In this document: in pieces, positions 19,901 through 27,213 of the stretch
How the letters are laid out: every line of letters begins with the position of its first letter
How positions within the stretch are numbered: the first letter of the stretch is position 1
Assembly: GCF_005938625.1 (NCBI RefSeq)
Contig: NZ_VCNJ01000059.1
Location: forward strand, 1-43,728
Origin: Pseudomonas fluorescens
GTDB lineage: Bacteria > Pseudomonadota > Gammaproteobacteria > Pseudomonadales > Pseudomonadaceae
Direction: 5' to 3'
Length of the DNA stretch: 43,728 bases
The notes under the pieces: model-generated
Databases searched by the model: none
What the model saw: the letters and a program-made list of their open reading frames with translations, nothing else
What the model was told of the DNA's origin: nothing
Program-made: the position numbers and the translations under genes

Positions 19901-21794
19901 GCATTGACTGCCACTGCTGCGCTGCAAAGGCGATGCCCTGACAGCCGTCGACCGCCAGCCCGGACACACGCGCATCGCCTTCGGCGCACAACAGCAGCCG
20001 TGCTTTCGCAGCGCCCAGCATCTGCTGCAAGCGTGCGTCCGGCGCTTTTACGTCCAGCGGCATGTACACCGCGCCAGCCTTGAAGATCGCTAGCACCGAA
20101 GTCAGCCAGTCCAGCGAACGCTCCATCAGCACCGCCACCGGTTGGCTGTCGCGCACGCCTTGCGCGCGCAAATGATGGGCCAGACGATTGGCCGCCTGAT
20201 CCAGCGCTTGATAACTCAAGGCCTGATTCAAGTCGCGCGCGGCCAGTGCTTGAGGCTGGCAGGCGACTTCACGATCCCAGTGCTGCAACACCAGCAATGC
20301 AGGTGTTGCAGGTGCGTCAAGCGCGGCCGGCGCGAGCGTGGCGATGCTATGAAGTGGTGCTTGCGGTGCTTCCAGCAACGCGCTGAACAGACCAAGCAAG
20401 GCCGGTACGAAAGCCTCGACCGTTTCCGCCCGATAGAGATCGCTGGCATAGGTCATCTGGCCGTGAATCAGCGTGCCGTCATCGGTGATGTCCAGCGCCA
20501 GATCGAAGTGGGTGCCGTCCTTGTCCAGCGGATACTCGGCAACGGTCAGCCCTGGCAGGGCCATCGAACGCTGCTTCTGCATGCCGACGTTCTGGTTGAA
20601 CTTGGCCTGGAACAACGGGTTGTGGCCCAGCGTACGTTCGGCGACCAACTCGTCCACCAGTTGTTCGAACGGCAGCTCTTGATGCGCTTGCGCACCGAAC
20701 GAGGCTTCACGTACACGCGCCAGCAAATCCTCGAAACTGCCGCGCTCATCCACCTCGCATCGCAGCACTTGGGTGTTGACGAAAAAGCCGATCAGCCCTT
20801 CGACTTCAGCGCGACCACGGTTGGCATTCGGCACGCCGACGCGAATGTCGCGCTGCCCGGCCTGCCGCGACAGGAACAGCGAGAACCCGGCCAGCACCAG
20901 CATGAACAGACTGATGCCCTGGCTACGGGCAAAGGCGTTGAGTTGCAGGGACAACGGCGCACCGAAATCAAAACTCAGGGTCTGGCCCTCGAAGCTTTGC
21001 GTCAGCGGTCGGGCAAAGTCCGGCGCCACTTCCAGCAGCGGATGCTCTTCACCCAGTTGCTGGCGCCAGTAATCGAGTTGACGCTCGCCCTCGCCAGCCT
21101 CCAGCCAGCGGCGCTGCCAGATCGCGTAGTCGGCGTATTGCAGCGCCAGCGCTGGCAATTGCGGTTCGCGTTCGAGGCTGAACGCCTGATAGCACTGGAC
21201 GAATTCCTTGACCATCACGTCCATTGACCAGCCGTCAGAGACGATGTGGTGCATGCTCACCACCAGTACAAACTCTTCGTCGGCCATTACAAACAGACTG
21301 GCGCGCAGCAGCGGCCCGTGGCGCAAATCGAATGGTCGCGCGGTGACGGTCTGCACCTGTTGCGCCAATGCTTGCTCGCGCTCTGACAGCGGCAGCCCGG
21401 TCAGGTCAATGCGTTCCACGGCCAGAGGTTGCTGACCAAGGATCACCTGATGTGGCTGATCACCGTCAGTCTGGAACACCGTGCGCAGGACTTCATGGCG
21501 CGCCACCAGATGATCGAAGGAGCGCTGCAGCGCCGCTTCGTCCAGACGCCCGTTCAGGCGCAGACCGGCGGCCATGTTGTAGGCGGCGCTCTGCGGTTCG
21601 AGTTGCCAGAGAAACAGCAGACGCTGCTGAGCGAACGACAACGGAATCGGCGCGACATCGTGACGACTGACCGGCAGCGGCAACAAGCTGAAGTCCTTGC
21701 CGTCTTCGCGCAGCTTGGCCAGAAACAGCCGACGCTGTTCCAGCGGCAAGCCGACGAACCTCTTCGCGATACGTTCCGCCATTGTGCCGCTCAT
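13962..21794 (-). CDS. Pyoverdine-type NRPS, modules 2-3 (C-A-T-E-C-A-T)
   Basis: A 2610-residue synthetase. Approximate landmarks: C2 HHIVSDGWS at 184 (LCL type, expecting an L-donor); A2 HTSGSTGQPKG at 648; T2 GGDSI at 1044; E2 HHLVVDGVSW at 1222; C3 with the DCL-type YPLSPMQQG entry and HHILMDGWS at 1692; A3 at 2157; T3 GGHSL at 2537. Pocket residues of A2 read DLTKIGHVG, an aspartate code; A3 reads DLWNNALTY, the same as A5 in the next gene and probably alanine. Module 2 therefore adds Asp and epimerises it, and a SyrP-like hydroxylase encoded just upstream could beta-hydroxylate it. The ATG start overlaps the previous NRPS stop as ATGA and has a strong GGAAGGAG site inside that gene, so the two are translationally coupled. 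Confidence 0.95.
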   Translation of the reverse strand: MSGTMAERIAKRFVGLPLEQRRLFLAKLREDGKDFSLLPLPVSRHDVAPIPLSFAQQRLLFLWQLEPQSAAYNMAAGLRLNGRLDEAALQRSFDHLVARHEVLRTVFQTDGDQPHQVILGQQPLAVERIDLTGLPLSEREQALAQQVQTVTARPFDLRHGPLLRASLFVMADEEFVLVVSMHHIVSDGWSMDVMVKEFVQCYQAFSLEREPQLPALALQYADYAIWQRRWLEAGEGERQLDYWRQQLGEEHPLLEVAPDFARPLTQSFEGQTLSFDFGAPLSLQLNAFARSQGISLFMLVLAGFSLFLSRQAGQRDIRVGVPNANRGRAEVEGLIGFFVNTQVLRCEVDERGSFEDLLARVREASFGAQAHQELPFEQLVDELVAERTLGHNPLFQAKFNQNVGMQKQRSMALPGLTVAEYPLDKDGTHFDLALDITDDGTLIHGQMTYASDLYRAETVEAFVPALLGLFSALLEAPQAPLHSIATLAPAALDAPATPALLVLQHWDREVACQPQALAARDLNQALSYQALDQAANRLAHHLRAQGVRDSQPVAVLMERSLDWLTSVLAIFKAGAVYMPLDVKAPDARLQQMLGAAKARLLLCAEGDARVSGLAVDGCQGIAFAAQQWQSMPDTCPAVTLCAQSPAYVIHTSGSTGQPKGVLVSHGALGSYVRGVLERLAPTTDASMALVSTIAADLGFTVLFGALCSGRLLHVLPEELGFDPDRFAEYMATHQVGVLKIVPGHLAALLQASRAADVLPEHALIVGGEACSPALVERVRELKPGCRIINHYGPSETTVGVLAHEVGDLTLTRSVPVGSALAGAHVYVLDDVLNNVADQVAGELYIGGDSVALGYLNQPGLTAERFLPDPFGAPGARVYRSGDRVRRNRQQTVEFIGRADDQVKVRGYRVEPAEVARVLLGLDGVSEAAVLALALDDDPTRLQLVAWCVPVAGLTLQAQAQALREQLQACLPDYMVPAQIVLLEQLPLTANGKLDKRALPVPGVVTQHFVAPVGEVEEKLAAIWADVLKLERVGSTDNFFELGGDSILSLQIIARAKRQGIKLSPKQLFEKQTIGQLAAVAKLIEAKPVAAAAPVARGPLPLLPIQARFFETAIAQRQHWNQSVMLQPTTPLDAAHLRTALAALIEQHDALTLNFQASGDVWQAMPQTQRDPQLLWVRELSSVDALPALADEAQRSLDLQQGRLVRAVLVNLPNAEQRLLLVIHHLVVDGVSWRILLEDLQHAYTALAAGTSLVLPGKSSSLHTWAEHLHRYGQSAALAAESTYWRQTLEAGDAQLPRDFPQDTQTREQAARASSRLSQALTHKLLKVAPAAYRTQINDLLLTALARVLCDWSEQPSVLIQLEGHGREDLFDDIDLSRTVGWFSSLFPVRLTPESTPGASLCAIKEQLRAVPGKGIGFGVLRYLSRSVELQALPQPRVTFNYLGQFDGAFNADAGALFVPSGDSTGANQDAAAPLGNWLSVDGQVYGGELELTWTFGTGMYRTETVAALAEAYRRELERLIEHCCDSGEAAVTPSDFSLATLTQAQLSALPIPARDIVDLYPLSPMQQGILFHSVNDPDSPAYTNQLRVDVQHLDADRFRQAWQQTVDAHEILRTAFVWPQDAAAAVQVVRQNAQMPWSVQDWRGRHDLGTALDQLAGEDLASGFDLTGAPLLRVTLVRTDEATHHLIYTCHHILMDGWSTSQLFGEVLQRYAGMTPAVGQGHYRDYIEWLGQRDQQASRDFWTTALADLDEPTRLASALSGGQHAASGYADHEQVFSETLTAELNRFAREQKVTLNTLVQAAWLVLLQRYTGQDHVAFGATVAGRPTDLPGVEQQIGLFINTLPVVAAPSAEIVVSQWLQQVQDVNLALREHEHTPLYDIQRWAGAGNGALFDSILVFENYPMAEALQQGPATGLTFSAIRRQEQTNYPLTLVAVTGRELSLGISYDRASFDATAISGLSAQLQSLLTQFLADATQPLGALQLLAEPQRQQAIAWGKADVMATDARTVLEHIGTQVQRQPQAHAVLFAEQQIDYQSLDARANRLAHKLQTLGVGPEVRVGVCMRRTPDMLVALLAILKAGGAYVPLDPDYPQERLLHMLDDSRAAVLITEPAALALLPETLSAQVLLVEEGALSAFPTTAPVVSVTAQNLAYVIYTSGSTGKPKGVAITHGNLSALIQWSAGVYRAEQLRGVLASTSICFDLSVWEIFVTLACGGCLVLADNALALADLPAREQVTLINTVPSAIAALQRAGQIPHSVATINLAGEPLKQGLVDTLYASTSVRQVYDLYGPSEDTTYSTFTRRTPQGQANIGRPLPNTVAYLLDSQLQVLPSGVPAELYLGGAGVTRGYLMRAALTAERFVPNPYSGNGERLYRTGDLVRQGSDDNIEYIGRADHQVKIRGFRIELSEIEARLLEQDDIREAVVLAQDGAAGKNLHAYVVAAQAVVDQTVLAERLRNALASRLPAHMVPGHLHLIDAIPLTPNGKLDRKALMALGEGPTQQHYQPPQSDLQWEVATIWQEVLEVEQVGLADNFFQLGGHSLLATLVVTRIKERLGDKVPLKELFETDTLKAFCARIEALRVEMSPVQDELAKSLEALKRLSLDDLEKLIS

Positions 21795-24700
21795 ACTTCT
21801 TCTCCTTCCAAAGCATTCATGAACTGATCCATATCGGACCAGTCGTCGTTCGTTTCGCCGTCAGCCAGTTGCGCCAGCACCCCCGCCAATTCACCCAGCA
21901 GCGGTTTCTCGAACAGGCTGCGCAGCGGCAGCACCACGCCCTGCTGACTTTTCACCCGGGCAATCACTTGCGCGGCCAACAGCGAGTGGCCACCCAGTTC
22001 AAAAAAGTGATCGTCCAGACCCACCCGCGAAACTTGCAGGACATCCGCCCAGATCTGCGCCAGACACCGCTCGGCGTCCGATTGCGGGGCGCGATAATCG
22101 CCCTGCAACTGCGCCGGGTCCGGCGCTGGCAAGGCCTTGCGATCGAGCTTGCCGCTCGGTGTCAGCGGCAGGTTCGCTAGCAACAGCAGATGGCCCGGCA
22201 CCATGTAGTCCGGCAGATTGGCCTGCAGCGCCGCGCGGATTTGCTGACGGAACGCCGCTTGCGTCGCCGCGCTTTGCAGCACGGCCGGATCGCTGACCAC
22301 GTAGGCCACCAGTTGCAAGCCACCGCTTAGCGGAACTGCCAGCACCACCGCTTCGCGGATGCCGGGGCATTGCTGCAGGCGCGACTCGATTTCGCCCAAC
22401 TCGATGCGGAAACCGCGAATCTTCACTTGATGATCGACCCGGCCGATGTACTCCACGGCTCCGTCAGGGCGCAGCCGCGCGCGGTCACCGGTGCGATACA
22501 GGCGCAGGCCATCGGCGAACGGGTCGGCGATAAAGCGCTCGGCGCTGAGGATCGGCTGGCGGTGATAACCACGTGCCAGGCCCGGCCCGCCGATGTACAA
22601 CTCGCCCACCGCGCCTTGCGGCAGCAGGTTCAAATCATCGTCCAGCACGTACAGGCGCCGCGCGTCGAGACCGTGGCCGATCGGGATGCCGCGCCACGAC
22701 ACGGCGTCCGCCGTCAGCGCGGTGCAGTCGTGAATGGTCGAAACCACCGTGGCTTCGGTCGGCCCGTAAGTGTTGAGCAATCGCACATGGCCCAAACCGG
22801 CCTGTTGCCACAGGCGCAAACCGTCCACTGCCATCGCTTCGCCGCCGACGTGAATCTGCCGCAGCGCACCGAAACCGCTCGGTGGATTAGCGGCATATTC
22901 CTGCACCAGCCAATACCAATAAGCAGCCGGCAAGTCGGCCAGGGTGATGCCGTGTTCGACAATCACTTGATGCAACGCCGCGCTGTCCCACAACCGCGCA
23001 TCGCGCAGGACGACTGCGGCGCCATGGCACAGCGGCGGGAAAAACTGCTCGACGAAGCCGTCGAAGCTGCTGGTGGCGAATTGCAAAACGCGGTCGCCTT
23101 CGCGCAGGTCGCTGTAATCGATGGCGCGGGCGATGAACTCGCTCAACGCGCCGTGACTGACCGCGACGCCTTTCGGGCGGCCGGTCGAGCCTGAGGTGTA
23201 GATCACGTAGGCGAGGTTTTGCGCTTCGACCGTCATCGACAGATTGTCGGCGCGATCACTCTCGGTGAGCTGTTCCAGGCACAGGCAATCAACGCCACCA
23301 AGGTCCGGCAGGCTGGCGAGGCTTTCGCGATCGGTGAGTAGCAGTTTCAGGCCACTGTCATCGAGCACATGGCGCAAACGTTCGGCCGGGGTTTGCGGAT
23401 CCAGTGGCACGTAGGCGCCGCCGGCCTTGAGCACCGCCAGCAACGCCACTGCCAGCTCCAGCGAGCGCCCCAGCGCCACGCCGACCAGCACGTCAGGACC
23501 GACACCGCGAGTGCGCAACTGATGGGCCAGACGATTGCTGCGGGTGTTCAACTCGGTGTAGGTGAGTGACGGCGACGGTTCGGTCGCCAGAATCACCGCC
23601 GCTGCCTGCGGCGTGCGCGCTACTTGCGCCTCGAAGAGGGTCTGCACACTGGCGAAAACCGGTTCCGCCTCGGTGGCCTGAATCAGCTGTGCACGTTCGG
23701 CCTCCGCCAGCAGTTCGATTTCGCCGACGATTTGCTGCGAATCGCGGCACACGGACGCGAGGATGTTACGCCAATGCCCAGCCATCGCTGCAATGGTCGC
23801 AGCATCAAAAATATCGGTGGCATACGTGAACGCCGCGAACAACTGCTCGCCCTCCTCGCGGGTGTCGAGCATCAGGTCGCTGGTGGCGGCATGTTGACGA
23901 CCGCTGCCGGCCAGTTGTTCTTGCGTCAAATAGCCCACCTGCAAACCGGACTCAAGTTGCACGTGCTGCAAGTCGGTCACCAGCGGCTGGTGGTTGAACA
24001 TCACCTGGAACAACGGGTTGTGGCTTTGGCTGCGCGCCGGTTGCAAGGCTTCGATCACGGCGTCGAACGGCAGATCCTGATGAACCTGCGCGCCGAGTGC
24101 CGCCTGACGCAAGCTCTGCAACAGATCGGCAAAGCGCGTTTGCGCGGTGACTTCGCTGCGCAGGATCTGCGTGTTGACGAAGAAGCCGATCAGCCCTTCG
24201 GTTTCGCTGCGGGTGCGGTTGGCGATCAGCCCGCCAACGCGAATATCGGTCTGGCCGCTGTAGCGATGCAACAACGTTTTGAACGCCGCCAACAGCACCA
24301 CGAACAGGGTCACGCCCTGACGTTGCGCGAGGCTCTTCAGCTCTTGGCGCAGCGCCGCATCGATGACCGTTTCCAGGCGCGCGCCCTGATGACTGGATCG
24401 CGCCGGATAGGCACGATCGGTCGGCAGCTCAAGCACCGGATGCTCGGCGCCCAATTGCGCACGCCAGTAATCCAGCTGACGTTCGCGCTCACCGGCCTCC
24501 AGCCAACTGCGTTGCCACAGCGCGTAATCGCGGTAATGCACGGTGAGTGCCGGCAACGACGGCTCGCGCCCTGCTACCAGTGCGTCGTAGGTGCGCATGA
24601 ACTCATCGATGAGAATGTTCATCGACCAGCCATCGGCGATGATGTGGTGCAGAGTGAGCAGCAATACGTGTTCCTGCTCGGCCAGGCGCAACAGGCGCAG

Positions 24701-25192
24701 ACTGAGCAGCGGGCCGTTCTCAAGATCAAAGGCCTGACCGGCTTCCGCCATCATGTGCTGCTGCGCCAGCGGCCAGCGCTGGGCTTCGGGCACTGCACTG
24801 AGATCGGTGATCGCCAGTTTCAACGGCTGCGGTTCGGCGACACGCTGAAATGCGCGCTCACCTTCCTGACCGAAGGTGGTGCGCAAGCATTCGTGTCGTG
24901 CCGCCAGCAGACTGAACGCCTGCTCCAGCGCCTGCGCTTGCAGATCGCCCGTCAGGCGCACCGCCATCGGCAGGTTGTAGGCAGCGCTGTGCGGGTCCAG
25001 TTGCCAGAGAAACCACATCCGCTGCTGGGCATACGAAAGTCCGTCCCGCTCGGCGACGCCGACACAGGCAGTCATGGGCAGCTGCGCAAAATCGATGCCC
25101 TCACGGGCCATGCCGGCGAGGAACAAACGGCGCTTGTCCTGTGGCAGTTCGATAAAACGACGGGCTAGTTTCTGGGCGTCTGCGGCATTCAT
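21791..25192 (-). CDS. Pyoverdine-type NRPS, module 1 (C-A-T)
   Basis: A 1133-residue single-module synthetase. The N-terminus (ARRFIELPQDKRRLFLAGM) resembles PvdI/PvdJ openings. Approximate landmarks: C domain HHIIADGWS at 183; A domain YTSGSTGRPKG at 668; T domain GGHSL at 1067; no E domain. Pocket residues read DGEDHGTVV, which I associate with lysine in pyoverdine synthetases (from memory). The C domain is LCL type, as needed to accept the chromophore precursor from PvdL, whose last residue is L-Dab. The ATG at 25192 has AAGGA about nine bases upstream. It is the first gene of the NRPS operon, preceded by its own PvdS-type promoter. In position it corresponds to PvdI, but I give no symbol because names of these genes vary between strains. 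Confidence 0.95.
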   Translation of the reverse strand: MNAADAQKLARRFIELPQDKRRLFLAGMAREGIDFAQLPMTACVGVAERDGLSYAQQRMWFLWQLDPHSAAYNLPMAVRLTGDLQAQALEQAFSLLAARHECLRTTFGQEGERAFQRVAEPQPLKLAITDLSAVPEAQRWPLAQQHMMAEAGQAFDLENGPLLSLRLLRLAEQEHVLLLTLHHIIADGWSMNILIDEFMRTYDALVAGREPSLPALTVHYRDYALWQRSWLEAGERERQLDYWRAQLGAEHPVLELPTDRAYPARSSHQGARLETVIDAALRQELKSLAQRQGVTLFVVLLAAFKTLLHRYSGQTDIRVGGLIANRTRSETEGLIGFFVNTQILRSEVTAQTRFADLLQSLRQAALGAQVHQDLPFDAVIEALQPARSQSHNPLFQVMFNHQPLVTDLQHVQLESGLQVGYLTQEQLAGSGRQHAATSDLMLDTREEGEQLFAAFTYATDIFDAATIAAMAGHWRNILASVCRDSQQIVGEIELLAEAERAQLIQATEAEPVFASVQTLFEAQVARTPQAAAVILATEPSPSLTYTELNTRSNRLAHQLRTRGVGPDVLVGVALGRSLELAVALLAVLKAGGAYVPLDPQTPAERLRHVLDDSGLKLLLTDRESLASLPDLGGVDCLCLEQLTESDRADNLSMTVEAQNLAYVIYTSGSTGRPKGVAVSHGALSEFIARAIDYSDLREGDRVLQFATSSFDGFVEQFFPPLCHGAAVVLRDARLWDSAALHQVIVEHGITLADLPAAYWYWLVQEYAANPPSGFGALRQIHVGGEAMAVDGLRLWQQAGLGHVRLLNTYGPTEATVVSTIHDCTALTADAVSWRGIPIGHGLDARRLYVLDDDLNLLPQGAVGELYIGGPGLARGYHRQPILSAERFIADPFADGLRLYRTGDRARLRPDGAVEYIGRVDHQVKIRGFRIELGEIESRLQQCPGIREAVVLAVPLSGGLQLVAYVVSDPAVLQSAATQAAFRQQIRAALQANLPDYMVPGHLLLLANLPLTPSGKLDRKALPAPDPAQLQGDYRAPQSDAERCLAQIWADVLQVSRVGLDDHFFELGGHSLLAAQVIARVKSQQGVVLPLRSLFEKPLLGELAGVLAQLADGETNDDWSDMDQFMNALEGEEV

Positions 25193-25249
25193 GCATGGGG
25201 TCCTTGCTGATCGGCGGCGTGACCAGGAGACCCGGTCGTATCAACAAGA

Positions 25250-25275
25250 ACGAATGACAAACGCGATGATTTAGC
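25250..25275 (-). promoter_or_regulatory. PvdS iron-starvation box before the NRPS operon
   Basis: The minus strand reads GCTAAAT, then exactly 16 bases, then CGT, matching the published PvdS consensus TAAAT-N16-CGT including the C before TAAAT. The CGT lies about 57 bases upstream of the first NRPS start. This places the three-gene NRPS operon under the pyoverdine ECF sigma factor and hence under iron limitation. Confidence 0.85.
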
Positions 25276-25322
25276 GCACTGGCGCAACAGCGGCTCGACG
25301 GTCACCCCAGCAGGCGCACAAA

Positions 25323-25353
25323 TGCCGAAGCCGGTACAAGACCGGCTTCGGCA
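25323..25353 (-). terminator. Terminator hairpin between hydroxylase and NRPS genes
   Basis: A perfect 13-bp inverted repeat, TGCCGAAGCCGGT against its complement, with a five-base loop, starts 26 bases past the hydroxylase stop. The minus strand continues ATTTG and the plus strand GTTTTA, so the T-run is short. It separates the thioesterase-hydroxylase unit from the NRPS operon. Confidence 0.7.
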
Positions 25354-25379
25354 GTTTTACCATTGCGCGTGAGGATTAT

Positions 25380-26363
25380 TCAGAGCGGACCCTGTGAATG
25401 CCCTTCAGCCATGGCGACAATCACTTTGCGCGGGCCTTCGAACGGCGAACGCGCGTGCGCCGAGAGCATGTTGTCGAGCATCAGCACATCGCCCTCCTGC
25501 CAAGGGAAGCTGATCGCGCACTCATCGAGCACCGCGCGGATCTGCGCCAGCACCTCGTCTTCAATCGCCGAGCCATCGCCGTAATACACGTTACGCGGCA
25601 AATCTTCTTCGTCGACGATATCGAGCAGGCTTTCGCGCACTTCCGCTTGCAGGTTGGAAATATGAAACAGGTGCGCCTGATTGAACCAGACGTTGTCGCC
25701 GGTCACCGGATGGACTGCCACCGCCTGACAGGTCTGGCGGGTGCGCAGCTCACCGTCGTCCTTCCATTCGCAGACAATGCCGTGGGCCTTGCAGTAGGCT
25801 TCAACGACTTCGCGATCTTCAGTGTTGAAGACGTCTTCCCAAGCCACATCCAGACCATTGCCGAAGTTGCGCACATACATCAGCCCTTTGCTGACAAAGC
25901 GCTCGCGAATCGCCGCCGGAATCCGCCGATACACTTCACGACTGTCGGCGATCGGCGTTTCGCCACCGGACTTGGCGGCGATCATGCTGTAGAACCAGAT
26001 CTTCATCGGCCAATCGCGGGAATAGGCCTGCTCGTTGTGCAGCGGAATGCTCTGGTGCGCCGGGTATTCCGTGGAGGTGTACACGCCCTGCGTCACGTTG
26101 GTGCGCGGCGTCGAGCCGAACTCATAGTTCAACAACGGATGGCCGAAACTGGCTGCGAACTGACGAAACTGTTCGGCGCCGTTCAGACGGAAGCCACGGA
26201 ACAGCACCCCGCCGTCGTGCAGTAAATGTTCGTCCACCAGCTCTTTCAATTCATCGAACACCGCCAGCAAGTCGGTGTCCGCATCGGTCGCTTCTACCAA
26301 CAACGGCAAGCGCCCCCGCTGCGGCAGCAGTGGCCGAACGGAAAATCCCACAGCAACAGCCAT
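25380..26363 (-). CDS. SyrP-like Fe(II)/2-oxoglutarate dioxygenase, probable aspartyl beta-hydroxylase
   Basis: A 327-residue TauD/SyrP-family protein. The iron triad is visible as His109-x-Glu111 (LHNEQ) and His303 (LSAHARSPF), and Arg312 is placed to bind 2-oxoglutarate. SyrP of the syringomycin pathway hydroxylates aspartate tethered to an NRPS carrier domain. Here the second NRPS module carries an Asp code, so the likely product is beta-hydroxy-Asp, a hydroxy-acid iron ligand. The ATG at 26363 is chosen because AGGAGG lies just upstream; the open frame continues to 26510 but would overlap the thioesterase gene. It follows that gene by 37 bases and is probably co-transcribed with it from the PvdS box at 27177. 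Confidence 0.9.
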   Translation of the reverse strand: MAVAVGFSVRPLLPQRGRLPLLVEATDADTDLLAVFDELKELVDEHLLHDGGVLFRGFRLNGAEQFRQFAASFGHPLLNYEFGSTPRTNVTQGVYTSTEYPAHQSIPLHNEQAYSRDWPMKIWFYSMIAAKSGGETPIADSREVYRRIPAAIRERFVSKGLMYVRNFGNGLDVAWEDVFNTEDREVVEAYCKAHGIVCEWKDDGELRTRQTCQAVAVHPVTGDNVWFNQAHLFHISNLQAEVRESLLDIVDEEDLPRNVYYGDGSAIEDEVLAQIRAVLDECAISFPWQEGDVLMLDNMLSAHARSPFEGPRKVIVAMAEGHSQGPL

Positions 26364-26400
26364 GACTGGCCTCCTGTAATCACTCGATAGGTGAACCGCG

Positions 26401-27141
26401 CTAAAAGGCCGGCGCCGCTGCCTGTGCATGACGGCGTTGATGAACTTCCAGATGGGTCTTGATCGTGCGAATGACCCGGGCTTCGTGTTCATGAATGAAG
26501 AAATGCCCACCGGTCATCATGTCCACGGAAAAACTGCCCAGGGTTTCCTTGCTCCAGCCGATCAGTTGCTCGGTGGTCGCGCGGTCTTCCTTGCCGCCCA
26601 GCACGTGCACCGGGCAATTGAGCAAGGGCCGCTGCGCTGGCGTGAAACGCCCGCACATCATGAAGTCGGCGCGCAGCACCGGCAGGGTCAGGCTCATCAG
26701 CTCTTTGTTGGCCAGCACTTCTTCGCTGGTGCCCTGAAAAGTGCGCAGTTGATCGATCAATTCCTCATCGCTGCGCGCTTCGGCAAAGCCGCGATCGTAG
26801 TCACTGCGCATCGTCGGCGCGGCCGTGCCGGAGGCGAACAATGCCACCGGCTCCGGGGCACCGAGTTCACGAAACGCGTGTGCCAGCTCGCACGCCAGCA
26901 GCGCACCAAGGCTATGCCCGAACAGCGCATAAGGCGTTTGCAAGCCGGGCTGGTGCTCGCGGGCCAATTGGCGGGCCAGCGCACGCATGTCGATTTGCAG
27001 GGGTTCGTCGAAACGGGCACCGCGCCCGGGCAATTCCACCGGTTGCAGGTGCAGCCACGACGGCAGTTGGCGCCGCCAGCGGCTGTAGACCATGGCGCTG
27101 GCGCCCGAATAGGGCAGGCACAGCAGTGTCAGCTTTGTCAC
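26401..27141 (-). CDS. Type II (editing) thioesterase, PvdG/GrsT-like
   Basis: A 246-residue alpha/beta hydrolase of the type II thioesterase family. Ser77 is in GHSLG (75-79), Asp186 in GGKEDR and His213 in GGHFF. Such enzymes free NRPS carrier domains from wrong or stalled acyl groups. The PvdG thioesterase of P. aeruginosa is a pyoverdine example. The start is GTG with GAGG about nine bases upstream. It is the first gene after a near-consensus PvdS box and leads a two-gene unit with the hydroxylase. It is too small and of the wrong type to be the missing chain-releasing domain of the last NRPS. Confidence 0.9.
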   Translation of the reverse strand: MTKLTLLCLPYSGASAMVYSRWRRQLPSWLHLQPVELPGRGARFDEPLQIDMRALARQLAREHQPGLQTPYALFGHSLGALLACELAHAFRELGAPEPVALFASGTAAPTMRSDYDRGFAEARSDEELIDQLRTFQGTSEEVLANKELMSLTLPVLRADFMMCGRFTPAQRPLLNCPVHVLGGKEDRATTEQLIGWSKETLGSFSVDMMTGGHFFIHEHEARVIRTIKTHLEVHQRRHAQAAAPAF

Positions 27142-27176
27142 CGCGTTTACCTCAATAGGGTTATCTGTAAAAGAGA

Positions 27177-27202
27177 ACGGATGAGGTAGCGCGGGAATTA
27201 GT
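27177..27202 (-). promoter_or_regulatory. Near-consensus PvdS iron-starvation box before the thioesterase gene
   Basis: The minus strand reads CTAATTCCC, with exactly 16 bases between TAATT and CGT. This differs from TAAAT-N16-CGT by one base and keeps the flanking C and CCC of the consensus. CGT is about 35 bases upstream of the GTG start. It probably drives the thioesterase and the hydroxylase. Confidence 0.65.
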
Positions 27203-27213
27203 CGGTGAGCCGA

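Noticed and set aside
25192..25192. A lipid-accepting starter condensation domain in the first NRPS, making a lipopeptide
   Set aside because: The first C domain looks like an ordinary LCL domain of PvdI/PvdJ type, no acyl-CoA or fatty-acyl-AMP ligase is nearby, and the PvdS boxes point to pyoverdine.
26401..27141. Thioesterase as the missing chain-release enzyme
   Set aside because: Its length and motifs fit the editing type II class, and a similar gene accompanies pyoverdine synthetases that do have their own release domain.
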